Shown: positions 34,627-46,358 of the stretch, piece by piece | How positions within the stretch are numbered: the first letter of the stretch is position 1 | Layout: each line of letters begins with the position of its first letter | Assembly: GCA_001630475.1 (NCBI GenBank) | Contig: KV419398.1 | Coordinates: 1,091,825-1,155,824, forward strand | Reading direction: 5' to 3' | Source of the DNA: Sistotremastrum niveocremeum HHB9708 | Taxonomy: Eukaryota > Basidiomycota > Agaricomycetes > Sistotremastrales > Sistotremastraceae | Length of the DNA: 64,000 nucleotides | Position numbers and translations under genes: made by a program | Notes under the pieces: model-generated | Told to the model about the DNA's origin: nothing | The model's database searches: none | The model's input: only the letters and a program-made list of their open reading frames with translations

Positions 34627-36720
34627 TTAGGTACGACAGTGTGGACAATGTGACAAGACTTTTGTTTCATTAGCAATTCCAACAGTACGACCCGATTGAA
34701 GCATCCGAACATGGGCGCATTGCCAACATTCCAAGGAGTGAAATATATAAACTTTCTTACCAAGAGCACCTGCTAAAATCACTATCGGGTCTGGGGGCCC
34801 CTCCATTGAACCGCACCGGACGATGCAAACTTTATTCTTTGACAGAGGACCAGAAGCATCGGTAAGGTCTTTGATTCGATCAGCCCAATTCTCCAGCAAT
34901 TCTTGAAGGGCCATTTCGCATTCCTCACGAGACATTGGTAAATAGGGTTTGTTCGTTTCTTCTCGTCTCAATCTGAATTCTTCACTCTCGGGCTTGATAC
35001 GCGAAAGCAAGACATTGGAAGCTACGGAGCATCGAGTTTGTACTCCATAGTCCTCAGAATGTCCACAAGCCCGACCGACCATGACATCTGGTCTAGTCCA
35101 CGTGCGGATGAACCGATCTTGGTAGTACGTCGAAAGTTGCATGGCCAGCGCCCCTTTCCGATGTTTCTGGAATGGGGATGCGACTGTGAGTAAAGGGAAA
35201 CCGGAGATCGTTGAATTCCGGAGATGGATGTACAGGTGACACCGCTCTTCGTGTATTCCCTCTGACTCGACGGCAGGAAGAAAATTAACTTCGCTATCAG
35301 GGATGGCCTCGTGATCGACTGTTGGGATGAAGGGGATATCTGGCTTGGCAAAGGGAAGGCATACTGCAGGGTTTGCGACTCCGGCGAGTACAGCATAGTC
35401 AATTGTGGTGTCTTTGTCATCGAACACGAAGTGTATCAGTTGTGAATTGTCATCTCCCGGTCGGGTAAGACCAAAGTCGTACAGCCATCCACCACAAGTG
35501 ATCAGCACGAAGGACGTGGTATCATTTTTGTTGAGAACTTTCAGACCTGGACTGGACGGGACTTCAGCGAAGACGAACCCTAGGCCGTCCAGATCACAAG
35601 GAAGAGGGATGTATATCGGAAAGGTCCGATTTTCGGGCGAATGGTAGTAGTATATCATCAAGACCGCTTCTAAGGTCTCGATAAAAGAAAGGCGCCGCTC
35701 GAAGGACCATTGTGCTGAATGCATGACGTCTAGTATGGTAGGGCCAAGTCGACGCCCATCATAATCCGGAAAGACGTCTTGCGCGGATACGACTCGATGC
35801 ATATGTTGCTCTAACCACTTCTCGGCCTTCTCGAGAAGGGGGTCCCAGGAATCCTCAATAGCAGAGCATCCTCTGCCACTGGCGTTCCCGGTGATATCGA
35901 AGTAAGAGGTCCGAAGGTTGTGTGACTGTACCATTTCCGCATTGATCGCTGGACATTCTCCACAGCTGCAACGGCTTGAGAGCATTTTGGGGAGAAGAAA
36001 TTCAGCGTGCCTTGCGGCATCTTCTGAGTGATAAATTCTTTGTTCGGAAGCAGATCCTCCGGTACTCAGTGGAAGACTGACTACGTCGACTTCGTCAGGC
36101 AATGCTGTGTGGGGGTCCAATAAGAATGCAGTGATTCTGGAGAGAGCATTCCCGCCTGTGCAGAAGAGTGTGCCAGTGTAAAGCAACTTAACTGCATCTG
36201 AACAGATAGCAGTCATCCCTCTTTCATTCAAAGACAATGATGAAAGAGGAGGATCCCAAACTTCCTCATCCGCCCACTCAAGGAGTTTCCCTCTCTTATC
36301 TCTGGACCAATCGATCAATCCGGAGATTATGAGCAAGTCCACAATGACCTCCCATATTTCATTTGGCAATTGCGATAGAGCAGGGAGTCGTCGTGAGATA
36401 TGTACTGCTTCGGGGACCAGTGCCGGCGTCGGTAGCTGCTTGCCCGCTGCGAAGTGGCTGAACAGGATCGCCCTTGACATAGGATCGTGGATCCACCCAT
36501 GCACTTTGTAGACGTAACAGAAGCGAAGGTGTATCCACTCGTCAAGCGAGCTTGAATTGAGAGCATGGATGTAGGGCGACATGGATGCAAAAATCTTTGA
36601 TTCGTCCATGGGCCAACCTTCCGCAAAATTGAGAGGGTTTTCATCCTCCTCTGATCCTGACCAAGCTTCGATGTCACCCATATCGTCGGTGGCCACGTCT
36701 GGATGCGTTATGAAATCCAT
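34627..36720 (-). CDS. Unrecognised intronless protein with CxxC pairs, 697 aa
   Basis: A single open frame with ATG at 36720. The N-terminus is acidic. Residues about 115-130 (LSQLPNEIWEVIVDLLI) resemble the first helix of an F-box, but the rest of that domain is not clear. A CSCGECPAI motif lies in the middle. The C-terminus has SLECWQCAHVRM and HCPHCRT, that is two CxxC pairs about 28 residues apart, a pattern that fits a zinc ribbon. The body has many compact hydrophobic strands (SFVLITCGGWLYDFGLT). Family unknown; a divergent F-box-type protein is one option. It is divergent from Argonaute across about 840 nt. Confidence 0.65.
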   Translation of the reverse strand: MDFITHPDVATDDMGDIEAWSGSEEDENPLNFAEGWPMDESKIFASMSPYIHALNSSSLDEWIHLRFCYVYKVHGWIHDPMSRAILFSHFAAGKQLPTPALVPEAVHISRRLPALSQLPNEIWEVIVDLLIISGLIDWSRDKRGKLLEWADEEVWDPPLSSLSLNERGMTAICSDAVKLLYTGTLFCTGGNALSRITAFLLDPHTALPDEVDVVSLPLSTGGSASEQRIYHSEDAARHAEFLLPKMLSSRCSCGECPAINAEMVQSHNLRTSYFDITGNASGRGCSAIEDSWDPLLEKAEKWLEQHMHRVVSAQDVFPDYDGRRLGPTILDVMHSAQWSFERRLSFIETLEAVLMIYYYHSPENRTFPIYIPLPCDLDGLGFVFAEVPSSPGLKVLNKNDTTSFVLITCGGWLYDFGLTRPGDDNSQLIHFVFDDKDTTIDYAVLAGVANPAVCLPFAKPDIPFIPTVDHEAIPDSEVNFLPAVESEGIHEERCHLYIHLRNSTISGFPLLTVASPFQKHRKGALAMQLSTYYQDRFIRTWTRPDVMVGRACGHSEDYGVQTRCSVASNVLLSRIKPESEEFRLRREETNKPYLPMSREECEMALQELLENWADRIKDLTDASGPLSKNKVCIVRCGSMEGPPDPIVILAGALGKKVYIFHSLECWQCAHVRMLQSGRTVGIANETKVLSHCPHCRT

Positions 36721-37558
36721 GAGGAGAGGCCGCCCCTCGGATACAGATGACCAAGTGAAAGCTGAGGTGGCTCAATTTCCTAAGATTAGAATCGTTTCAG
36801 GCAAGCGCCTCGAAAGCTGCGGGAAACTCACTCTGGCGCTCCGGAGAGGTGCCATGCCTGACGGCGAAAATATTCTGCTATATGACCCTTGGGTACACGT
36901 CTCTCTTCTGCGTAGGTGCAAAGAGGCCACGGCAGCTCCAGTCGCCCATCGACACGACGCTCAGGCTGTTATCAGTCTTGTGGTGAGACTCATTGCGGGC
37001 TCGAGGTCGACTTCCGTTGATGGTTGAGAATAAAGTGAGCAAGCATGTTAGATGGTTGAGACGACGATGGAATTGCTTCCGACGTCGGTGCCGGCGCGCC
37101 CTGAATGACTCAACGAGGAGGTCGACTCGGACTCGGCGCTAGTTTTTGTCTAGTACATCCATTCGACATCTTCAATACAAGCCAGCTGGCAATGAATCAC
37201 TGAATGATCATTCGGGGATTTGAGAACATCACTACTATATCCGACATTGGACCTATCAAAATCGACAGTCCTCGCCAAGTCAGGCGAGTCCAGCGACCGA
37301 CACGAACTGCGGCTTAGCGTCAACATTCTATAGAGTGAACACTCTCAATCCGATTTTGGCACAACTGGGCGATTGAGCGGCGTTGTATCGTCTCGCCACT
37401 CCTGGAAACTTAGTAACACGAGACGAAGTCTTGAGAAAACCTGATCTTGCTTTGTCCTGATCATCTGATACCTGTCAAGTCGAAGAACATTCTTGCAATC
37501 AACACGATATTCCCATCAAACTTCTTGCACACCTCGATCTACTATCTCGTATTCTATC
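36721..37558. other. Intergenic, divergent 5' region of Argonaute
   Basis: 838 nt between the minus-strand unknown gene and Argonaute. A plus-strand frame over the first 300 nt has no motifs. The last 100 nt are relatively AT-rich with TCATC-type stretches before the Argonaute ATG. No specific site is claimed. Confidence 0.4.
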
Positions 37559-40500
37559 ATGGCTGAGAACCTTGAACTTGGGACTTTCAAAGGGACCAAA
37601 GGTCGTGTCACTGCTGTTCGAACGAATATGTTCGAGATCACTAGTTTACCTTCCCGACCAATCATGCATTACGATGGTATACAGTCTCATCTCTCTCCCG
37701 AAGAATGTCACTTCTCACCTTAGTTTTGTCGCAGTCTGTATGTACCTACGTTCTCCGAATATTCTTTGGTTCAACACCTGGATATGCTCCCAGCTTATTT
37801 ACCCGAGGTCAGGAACGGGGCACTTGCGCGAGAATTAGTGGACAAAATGTGAAATTTACCTGAAGTGCAACACAAACGTCCGAATGACACACGATTACAG
37901 GCAAACCATGCATGCCCACATTTTCGAGCCGAAGTGTGCCCTCGACGGCAAATACAATCTGTATGCCGCCAGGAATCTGCCATTTCCAAACCCAGCAGAC
38001 GCACGAGTCAGTATCTTTCGTGCCGTCCAATCTGCCCGAGACTGAGATTAGGGGAAGTTTACTGTTGACGTGGGCCGCATTCAGTACACGGTCCGCTTGA
38101 GGAAGGTTAATGAACTTGGTTTGGAGTGCGCCGCTCTTCTCAGCACGGCGAATGTTTCGTCTGATCTGAACCTCCAGAGCAATTCGTACATTCTTGGATA
38201 CTCGGACAAACCATACCGTAAGCGAGGCTGATGCAATGGCAGCATTTCAGGTCTTGCATGTCATAATTCGGCATGCCGCCATTCAGTGTGTATATCCGAC
38301 ATTTTTGAGACATCTCTTTGACTATGACTGTTCCCTCCGTCCTGACATTCAGAAAGAACCCCCACACTCGAAATGCGATATTTATTGGTACGGAAACGAA
38401 AGTCCTAAGAAACGGCCTGATCGCTTGGAAAGGCTACCATCAGTGGGTAAATACCAGCTGCTCTGATCGCATCTTGACTCTCTCTTTAGGAGTATACGAC
38501 CCTCTATTAACCGCCTGTATGTCAACATGGACACGACAGCTGCTGCGATGTGAGGATTTCTTGGATCTTTTGCAATCCCTGACTCAACTCTTCTCAGGTA
38601 CCAAGACGGTCGCCTCATTGACCTTTGTCTGAGCTTTCTGGGAAAACAAGACATTTCATACCTTTCATGTGCATACATGGAGACTGATAGGCGGAGTTTC
38701 TCCCGGCTCGACCGTTTTCTCAGAAAGCTCAGGGTCACAATCAAAGTCGGGAACAGAGCCGAGAGTCGACCCCGTCAGATCACTGAACTCGTCCCGAAAG
38801 GAACTAGATATAAGTTTGAGTCCGGAGGCGTTGAAACTACAGTCGAGGTAAGCATTAAAGCATCATGAAGCTTAAGTTTTTGAAATATTGTTCGTCAGCG
38901 ACATTATCGCGATCATCACAACATAGCTCTTCAGTACCCAACCTTGGTGGCAGTCGGAATAGGCGACACGGAAGTTTTCCCCATTGAGTTCCTGCGTGTC
39001 GTCACAGGCCAAATATTCCGAGGACAGATCCCACCGGAGTCCACAACGGAGATGCTTCAGTTTTCTAAAGCAAAGCCTGATATGCGGTTGAGGCAAATCA
39101 TGGATGGCGGCCATCTTCTGGATCATGAAAATTCTCCCGTCATGCGCAGCTCGGGTATTCGAATTTCTCGCACTCCGGCAGAAGTCCGTGGTCGCGTCCT
39201 CGACCCGCCGATTGTAAGATTCCAGGAAACGAGCCAGGTAACGACATCATGACACTTTTTCCCTTGAGTGAGCCAATGGGTGTCGTTCTAGATCGTGAAT
39301 AAGGGAACCTTCAATATGGTTGGGCGGAAACTGGCGTCCCCCGCTGTCATCAAGGCGTGGGCTGTCGTCGTCTTTGACACAACAAACGTCCAAGTTGTTG
39401 CTGATTGGGTCGGATACCTGCGGCAGAATTGTATAGATTTAGGTCAGTCTCTTCAGGAACTCCTATAATTTGCTCACCTTCTATTCAAAGGCATCAGTGA
39501 GTCATTACTAGAGTCGGAAGACCGAGGCCGATCGCCTGATGTTCTTTAGGGATACTCGTGGATCAGCCTCCCATTTTTCCACATAACCCATCAGCAAATA
39601 TTGAACAGGTTGCGTACACTTCTCGCAGTCCAGGGAAGAGAAGAGCTCTGACACGTGTTTAGATACTTCTTGACGCAGCTAATCGCGCTGTAGCCGACGC
39701 AAGGCGCAAGGCGGAGGAGCTCGGCCTAAGCCGGAACATTGTTCCTCGACCAGATCTGATAATAGTCATCTTACCTCCTGCTGTTGAAGACTTGAAGAAC
39801 CGAATCAAACACTGGGGCGATTCGGGGGCAGGCGTCAGTACACAGTGTCTGGTGAGCATTAAGATCAACCGCTCTCACCCGAACTCCGAGAACACAAAGT
39901 TAATGATAAATCATTAGATTGGCGATAAATGTCGCAGGTTGACACCACGAAATCGTGACCAATATTATAAGAACGTTGTGTATGTACACGAAAACGCTCG
40001 TAGTCTTCTTTACTCACGAATGCACAGCTTAAAGTAGAACATTGTTGATGATTTATGTGGCACCACACTCAATCATCTGCGTTTTAGGATCAATGCAAAA
40101 CTTGGCGGGACCAATTTTCATCTCACAGGAGACCATAACGCGCCAGACGCTATCCGTTGGGTCTATGAACGTCCTTCTATGATTGTTGGTATGACGTCCT
40201 AATAGCTGTTATGGCCAATGTCTAGGCTGCTAAAGTATAATGCTAGGGGCGGATGTGAGCCACCCCGGTCCAGGACAGACCCTACCATCATTCAGTGCAG
40301 TCGTGTCTTCGGTGGACCCTAAAGCCGCGAGGTATGTTGCAGCTAATCGCGTTCAGGAGGCGAGAGTCGAGCGCATCGTAGATTTGGCAGACATGATCAA
40401 GGCAAAAATACTCCTGCCTTCAAGATATAAGCTCATTCATTCCAAATAGAACTCCTTGAGACTGTTTTGGCAGACGCGCAATGATGAGCGGGTAACTTGG

Positions 40501-41359
40501 TCTCTGACGCCGCGAGACTGCTGGCCAGAACGGATATTGTTTATGCGCGATGGTCTCAGTGAGGGTGAATTCACTGAAGTCAAAGACGACGAATTGGCTG
40601 CTTTACGAGGTGATCCTGCTGCCTAGTATTACTCGGGATATTGGACTAACTGAAGAACGACAGAGGGCATCAGGTCCTTTTTCGCCGAACTCAGACGGGT
40701 CAAACCAGATTTCGCTTTGCCGGCAGTTGACCCACCCGTCAAGATATCGTACCTTGTAGTCATCAAGCGACATCACGTCCGCTTCTTTCCTAGATCTCAA
40801 ACCCTTACCGATGACTCGGGCAATGTCCATCCCGGCTTCGTGATGGACCACACCATTACAAACCCGAAACATCGTACTTTCTTCCTGCAATCCCAGGCTG
40901 GTCTTCTCGGAAGTAAGTTCATTAGGACGAGTCCAAAGATGAGTATGACCTATCCCGTTTTCTAGCGAGTCGCCCCGCTTTATACACCCTGCTGCACGAC
41001 GAGAACGGGTTCACGCCTGATAGCTTGCAAGAGCTCTGCAATGGCTTGTGCTACCACCACGCACGTTCGACACGAGCAGTGTCGATTCCTGCGCCAATCT
41101 ATTGTACGTGCATTCTACTACGGGTGTGAATTCATAAGTAATTTACTTATCTTCATCTAGCTGCTCATGTCAGTTCAAATGAAATTTGAAAGATTGTTCG
41201 CTAACATCCAGCCAGATTGTCAGCCGGCGCGGAAAGATTCATATGCCTCAAGATCATGATGGTGCTTCAACCGCAACCGGCGACGTTGACTGGGAATACT
41301 GGCGAGATAACTTCAAGAAGACCGCGGACACCCAAGAACGTCTACAATATTGGCTATAA
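37559..41359 (+). CDS. AGO: Argonaute (PAZ-PIWI) protein
   Basis: A multi-exon Argonaute with all domains readable. The N-terminus has [20 protein letters not shown] and [23 protein letters not shown]1785 has [23 protein letters not shown] has [33 protein letters not shown] has [10 protein letters not shown] and KINAKLGG-type [15 protein letters not shown] has [49 protein letters not shown] and the end PIYSAHIVSRRGK. The catalytic DEDH residues therefore all appear present (D of GADVSHP, E of VERIV, D of RDG, H of SAH), so slicing activity is plausible. The last exon ends QYWL. One PIWI intron (40402-40449) starts with GC. The first intron near 37,677 was not resolved. Confidence 0.9.
40402..40449 (+). 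other. Likely GC-AG intron in Argonaute
   Basis: This 48-nt segment follows ATGATCAAG, begins GCAAAA and ends AAATAG. Removing it joins LADMIK to [14 protein letters not shown] in frame, as in other Argonautes, and leads to RDGLSEGEF. Reading through hits a stop. No GT donor nearby keeps the frame. Confidence 0.65.
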
Positions 41360-41773
41360 CTTTTAACCCTTCAATCTCATCTTGACTTCAAACCTTCTTC
41401 AAGCCTTCTTACTCTTTTTTGCTCTTTTTGTGCCAATCACGAATTCTTGCCAAATTCAAAGTATATACTTATCTCTCATTGCTTGAATATTGTATGCTCC
41501 TTGTGTAGGTTAGGGCGGTCTAGGCTTCGTCAACTGATCCAAGCTCGCCGTAGTTCTGTGCATATCTTGACCTGATTTGATATTCTTGAGTCAAATCTTC
41601 AGATTTCGGAGTCTATCTGGATGATATCGCCAATTCAATGAGAGCATTTCACTTTCCAGGGTGTTCACGAAGGCGAGCACAAGCCACGCCCTACACGAGA
41701 TTATAGCCAGTATAACATTGCAGGGTGGAAAAAGCAAAAAGACGATACAAGAGGAAAGTCACAAAGTGTCCGT
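41360..41773. other. Convergent 3' intergenic region
   Basis: 414 nt between the ends of Argonaute and CHS7 paralogue B. It is T-rich just after the Argonaute stop. No gene or repeat was recognised. Confidence 0.45.
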
Positions 41774-43079
41774 TCAATAGCGTCCGTTTTCATAACCATT
41801 ACTAGCAGGAGGATACCCCGCATGTCCGGGTCTGTAATAATCTCGTCCTCTCTCTCCTCCAACAAGCGATGCAGTCCCCTGATAGCTACTCTGATTATCA
41901 TCAGGTTCATAATCCACTGCACCCGGTGTTCCTCCTGCGAGGAGAGGATCCTTGGGCGATAATTCCCACACGGCGGCTTTTGATCCGACACTGAATTCCA
42001 GATCTTCTTTCGTGATCGAGTCCCAATATTTGTAGACCATCATCACACTCAAGAGCATAGCGAGAGTGAAGAAGAAAAGACCATCGATGTAATGCTTGAC
42101 GGCGTCACAGATGGTTACGCTGAACGCGAAGAGGACGATTTGTGCGACCGTGAAGAAAGCCACACCGAAAAGGATGTCGCCAATAGGCCATCTGTCATCA
42201 AGAGTTCGAATAACAAGGATGAGCTGGAGGACGACGTAGATGACGACAGTGATGAGAGGCCACAGGATATAGATGATCCATAATCCAAGGGGTTTTGTCG
42301 GTGCAAAGCCAGCGAAACCTTTGAAGGTGGCAATTGCGACGAAGAACGCAACGCCAAAGACTGCGAGACATGATAGACGGAGGAGCTGAGCGAGGACGAA
42401 GGAGGAAGCGATTAGTCGTTTGTTATGCCCAAAAAGGCAAGTGGATAAAAAGGCTCACCCATAGCGACAATGGCGTCCCATCCTCAGCAAACTGGAATCC
42501 AACAAATCCATTGATCAACAGGCAACAGTACGCGGCCGCTATTAATCCCGTATACACTGCTGCAAACCACTAGAAGCCACTGATCAGCAAGTGATGCATG
42601 ACGTCGGAGAATAGACACCTACGGGATAAGCACCACTCGCGGTAGGGATCACACCTGAATCCAAAAACATGGCGAGGAGTTCGATGACAGCGAACATGTA
42701 GAAGAACATGACGATCTCCTTGCGGCCTGGATGAGGGATAGTATGCCATTAGGAAAGCCACCTTGGAAAGCACGATGGAAGGTACGCACCAACAGCTGTA
42801 TATTTACTGCGGACATGGTAGATCATGATAGCCGTCATGATGATGGCTACGATATGGACGAAACATGTTGCTTCAGAGAGTCCATCGTTAGCCTTCGGAG
42901 TGGACCGCTGGAGCATGTTGCAACTCACAAGGCTGGAAAATTAAGGTTCCTCCGACTTGGACATTTCGACTGTAGCAAGTAGGTTCGACGCCCTGCCCTG
43001 CGGTCGAGCCTACTAATGGACAGACTACGAGAGCAGCAGTTTGACAGAGGCCATCAAAAGAGCCGAATTTGATTGTCAT
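41774..43079 (-). CDS. CHS7: Chitin synthase export chaperone CHS7 family, paralogue B, 352 aa
   Basis: Five exons (42929-43079, 42790-42870, 42623-42726, 42459-42569, 41774-42385) sum to 353 codons. Motifs match paralogue [96 protein letters not shown] and [11 protein letters not shown]. Exons 2, 3 and 4 have the same lengths as in paralogue A (81, 104 and 111 nt) with the same phases. The C-terminal tail differs, being Tyr/Gly-rich and ending NGYENGRY. The expected role is ER export of chitin synthases; the two copies may serve different synthases or stages, which is inference. Confidence 0.92.
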
Positions 43080-44023
43080 GGAAGGAGGGAGGTTCGGAAT
43101 AAAGAGGGAGGCGGGTCAGGTGGAAAAGAACGTCGAAGGCAAGTCTTGTGAGGAAAATCTATGAAATGGATTAGGGTGGAACGCGTTGGGGGTGTGCGAC
43201 GGCGTCGACGTCGAGGCTGGGTTTGAGGTCAGGGTCACATCACGTCACACATTTCTTCCTTCTTGAACCGAACCAGCTCTTTCGGGTCAATCCACGTTCG
43301 CCGGCAAGTTCTCACAGCTCATTTGATGGAGGAGTCGCTTCAAAATGTGCAAGGTATATCGTCTGGACCTACTTAGCAAATGTTCCGGTCCCCTACTGCT
43401 TCGCGGAGGACTACGGGAATCGACGATTGATATGTGCGCATGCTGCTACCATGGGCAGTAAATGCAGCCCTCCCAAGCTTATAGTACAACTTCTCATCCT
43501 TGCGGACTCTTTCATTATGCTGTGGCCTTTCCACATCAGTCGCTTACACTACGATGATAACAAGATCACATCTTCCATCTTCATCTCCACTCATGTAGTA
43601 CTGCTTAGCGCTACGGGATGATCTATTTCCCTTGATAAACAACGATGAATTTTTCAAAAGCAAAGTTGCTGAGGGACCTTCAAACATCCCTGTAATTAGC
43701 TATGACACAACCAATGATGAGATTCGTGTGGCCTTGTTAGCATAAATGAATTGATCACTGAGTTCGTTGTCGTCGGCCAAGCCCGAGGTTTGACCCTGCC
43801 TCTTCCTTGGACGTCTCTGACGTCTCTCATACGACACAGTAGAGCTCGTTCTGTGCCACCTTCTGTGCTCTTATCTGCATATCTTCGCCCGCGGTCGTTA
43901 CTTGTTTCGTTTTTCGTTGTTGGATTTTCCTTGGGTACTGTGGATGAGAGCTTGAGCACCTTCGCGATCACCGACGTTCAAATCACTCACTACATTTCGT
44001 CGTGAACGTTCAGAGCATTCAGG
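43080..44023. other. Intergenic, divergent 5' region
   Basis: 944 nt between CHS7 paralogue B (minus) and the Zrg17-like gene (plus). A 132-codon plus frame at 43223-43621 has no motif or splice partner and is not called. Confidence 0.45.
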
Positions 44024-46358
44024 ATGTCGACGACAGGAATACATCGTCGTAGCAAGTCCAAGGAAGACGTTGCTTTCCCATCAATCACTCCAATACCCAC
44101 ATCTCCGACTATCACTCTCAATGACGATGAAGAGCCCACGGTTGCTACTCAGAATGGCTTTGGCCACACTCCCCAGGAACGTTTTCGTTTTCATTCGAGC
44201 CCCTCTCAACCTTCTTTGAACGGTGTAACTACAAAGATATCGTACCCGACCTCTCCATCGGCCGTGCAGGCGAGTCTGCCTAGCTCAGCAACTTTCCCGT
44301 CTTCATCGCACTCTCACACCAATGGAATCAACGGACATGGATCTCATAATCGTGTCAGGTCAATTTCCTCACATTCATTCACGCCACCCTCTCCTTCACC
44401 ACTTGCATCATCGACCCCGCTTCTTTCACCGTCTTCATCCGACTTCCAGTTCCCTCAGTCTTCAATGGACATGTCCACAGTTGATTCATCACCCCCAACA
44501 CACGGCCGGAGACACTCGAGAATCCACTCTCGTAATCTCTCGATATACTTCCCACGTCCAGGAACCTTGCAGAGCGCAGCAATTGCCGAAGACGGTGTCC
44601 AGGAAGTAGACGTTGAAGAGTCCTCAGACGGCACACCCGTCGATGACATCCCGGTGACGTCTCCTCGTATCAGACTGAGCTCTGCGCCGGTGGGAAAGCG
44701 ATTGGGTGAAGGCTTTCAATTCGGGGGTCGTCCCCCAGGGTCGTCATCTCCGTCTTCGAAGCAGAACGGGAACGCCGGACCCACGAGGAGAGGCCACCAT
44801 CATAAACATTCATTATCACACAACTTCTTTTCATTCCTCGATCCCACAGCAACCGCCGCCCCATCCACTTCGTCCACCGGACCGACCTCAGCTCCTCCAG
44901 AGCCTTGGGAGGCCATCACTCCGTTCTCTCCATCTGCATCGTCTAAACAGACGAATTTCATCCAGACGCAACAAGTGACACATCCACTATCATTACCCTC
45001 TCCTTCTGCAGAAGAGCCTATATCCAGATCTGCTATTGTGGCAGGGAGCCTTCAATTCGTGCTAGGTGCTTGGCTATGGGTATCCGGCCAACAGAATGGC
45101 TCTTTGTCGTGTACCGGTCTGGGATATTGGATAGTGTTCGATGCGTTAGGGATTTTGTTGATCAAGGTTCTTCCTCAATATCTGGCATTGCCTTCGTCTC
45201 AGACTTCCGCTCGATCGTACGGGTAAGTCAAAACCCGACGTTCTGATATGTTACCTCAACTTACTCATACAACGCAGGAATGCACGCGTTGACGCAGTCG
45301 CTTTCTTCTCCCAATGCGTGTATTTGCTCTTCGCATCAGTCTACATATGCAAAGAGACCGTGGAGCATCTGTTACTAAGCGTCGGTAGTGATCAGGATGG
45401 TGGGGGACATCACCATCATCATAGCGAAGAAGCGACTGCGTGAGTTGGAGTGACCATAGACGCTTAACAACCCCTAACAAGAATACAGTATCAACTTTCC
45501 TATTTTCCTCATATCGTTATCATTGCTTTCTTTGATTGGGTCAAGTTATTTATTCGATAATCATGCTAAGCTCGTGGACGGTATGCTGATGTTCCAACCT
45601 TCGCATCCGCATCTAACTGACTGCGAACGTCGCAGCGACTGGCAGGCACATTGTATATCCCAGGATCGATATCCACGCATTATTTCGCCCCTCTCAAACA
45701 CCCCATGTCGTCCTCTCAAGATCATTAACCTCCAATCCCTGGAAAACCCTCCTCACCAATCCTTTCTCTGCCACCCCCCTTCTTTTCGCCGTTTCACTAG
45801 TGCTAGTGGCAGGACTTGTTCCACCGTAAGGAGCTTGACGCCGTACGGCTCCGAGTATATTTTAATTCTTTGCACGCAGGTCGCAACATCATCACATGGA
45901 TGTCATTCTTGCCACTCTTCAGACAGTCATGACCTTCAGCATTGCTTACCCCGCAGCTGTCGCCTTGGGTCGCGTCCTTCTTCAAACCGCTCCACCGCGC
46001 GGAATAGTAGGTGCAAGGCTAGAATCTTTCCTACGAGTCATGCGCGAGGTACGTTCGCAACGCGGTCCTTTTCCGAATCCTACTTACTTCAAACCAGCTC
46101 GAGCGTCATCCAGACGTCCTGCACCTCCCTCCTCCACACATGTGGCAACTAACCCCCTCATCGCACTCACACTCACAGTATATCCACACTAACAAACTTC
46201 CTACCGAATCATTAGTAGTCACTATGGAACTTCATGTGAGGAAGGAAATGGACGACGCGTCTGTTCTACGGATAACGAGGTGGGCTTGGGAGACTGTTAC
46301 ACATGCTTTGGGCGGAAGCGGAGCATGTGAGGTCACGGTTGGGATCGTTCGCGGGTAG
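44024..46358 (+). CDS. Zrg17-like cation diffusion facilitator protein, 690 aa
   Basis: Six exons (44024-45222, 45278-45439, 45489-45580, 45636-45825, 45880-46048, 46098-46358) sum to 691 codons. A long disordered Ser/Pro N-terminus (about 280 residues) leads to RRGHHHKHSLSHNFFSFLD and six hydrophobic segments: SAIVAGSLQFVLGAWLWV, LGYWIVFDALGILLIKVLP, VDAVAFFSQCVYLLFASVYI with CKETVEHLLLS, and a His-rich loop (GGHHHHHSEE). The C-terminal cytosolic domain has LRITRWAWETVTHALGG. In canonical CDF zinc transporters the second helix carries HxxxD; here the equivalent FDALGILLI keeps only one acidic residue. This fits Zrg17, which pairs with Msc2 to supply zinc to the ER. The partner is not in this window. 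Confidence 0.75.

Noticed and set aside
36581-37027. 148-codon plus-strand frame between the CxxC protein and Argonaute
   Set aside because: It begins as a shadow of the minus-strand gene and shows no conserved pattern beyond it.
43223-43621. 132-codon plus-strand frame upstream of the Zrg17-like gene
   Set aside because: No family motif, no splice partners, and it lies in a divergent promoter region; probably a chance frame.
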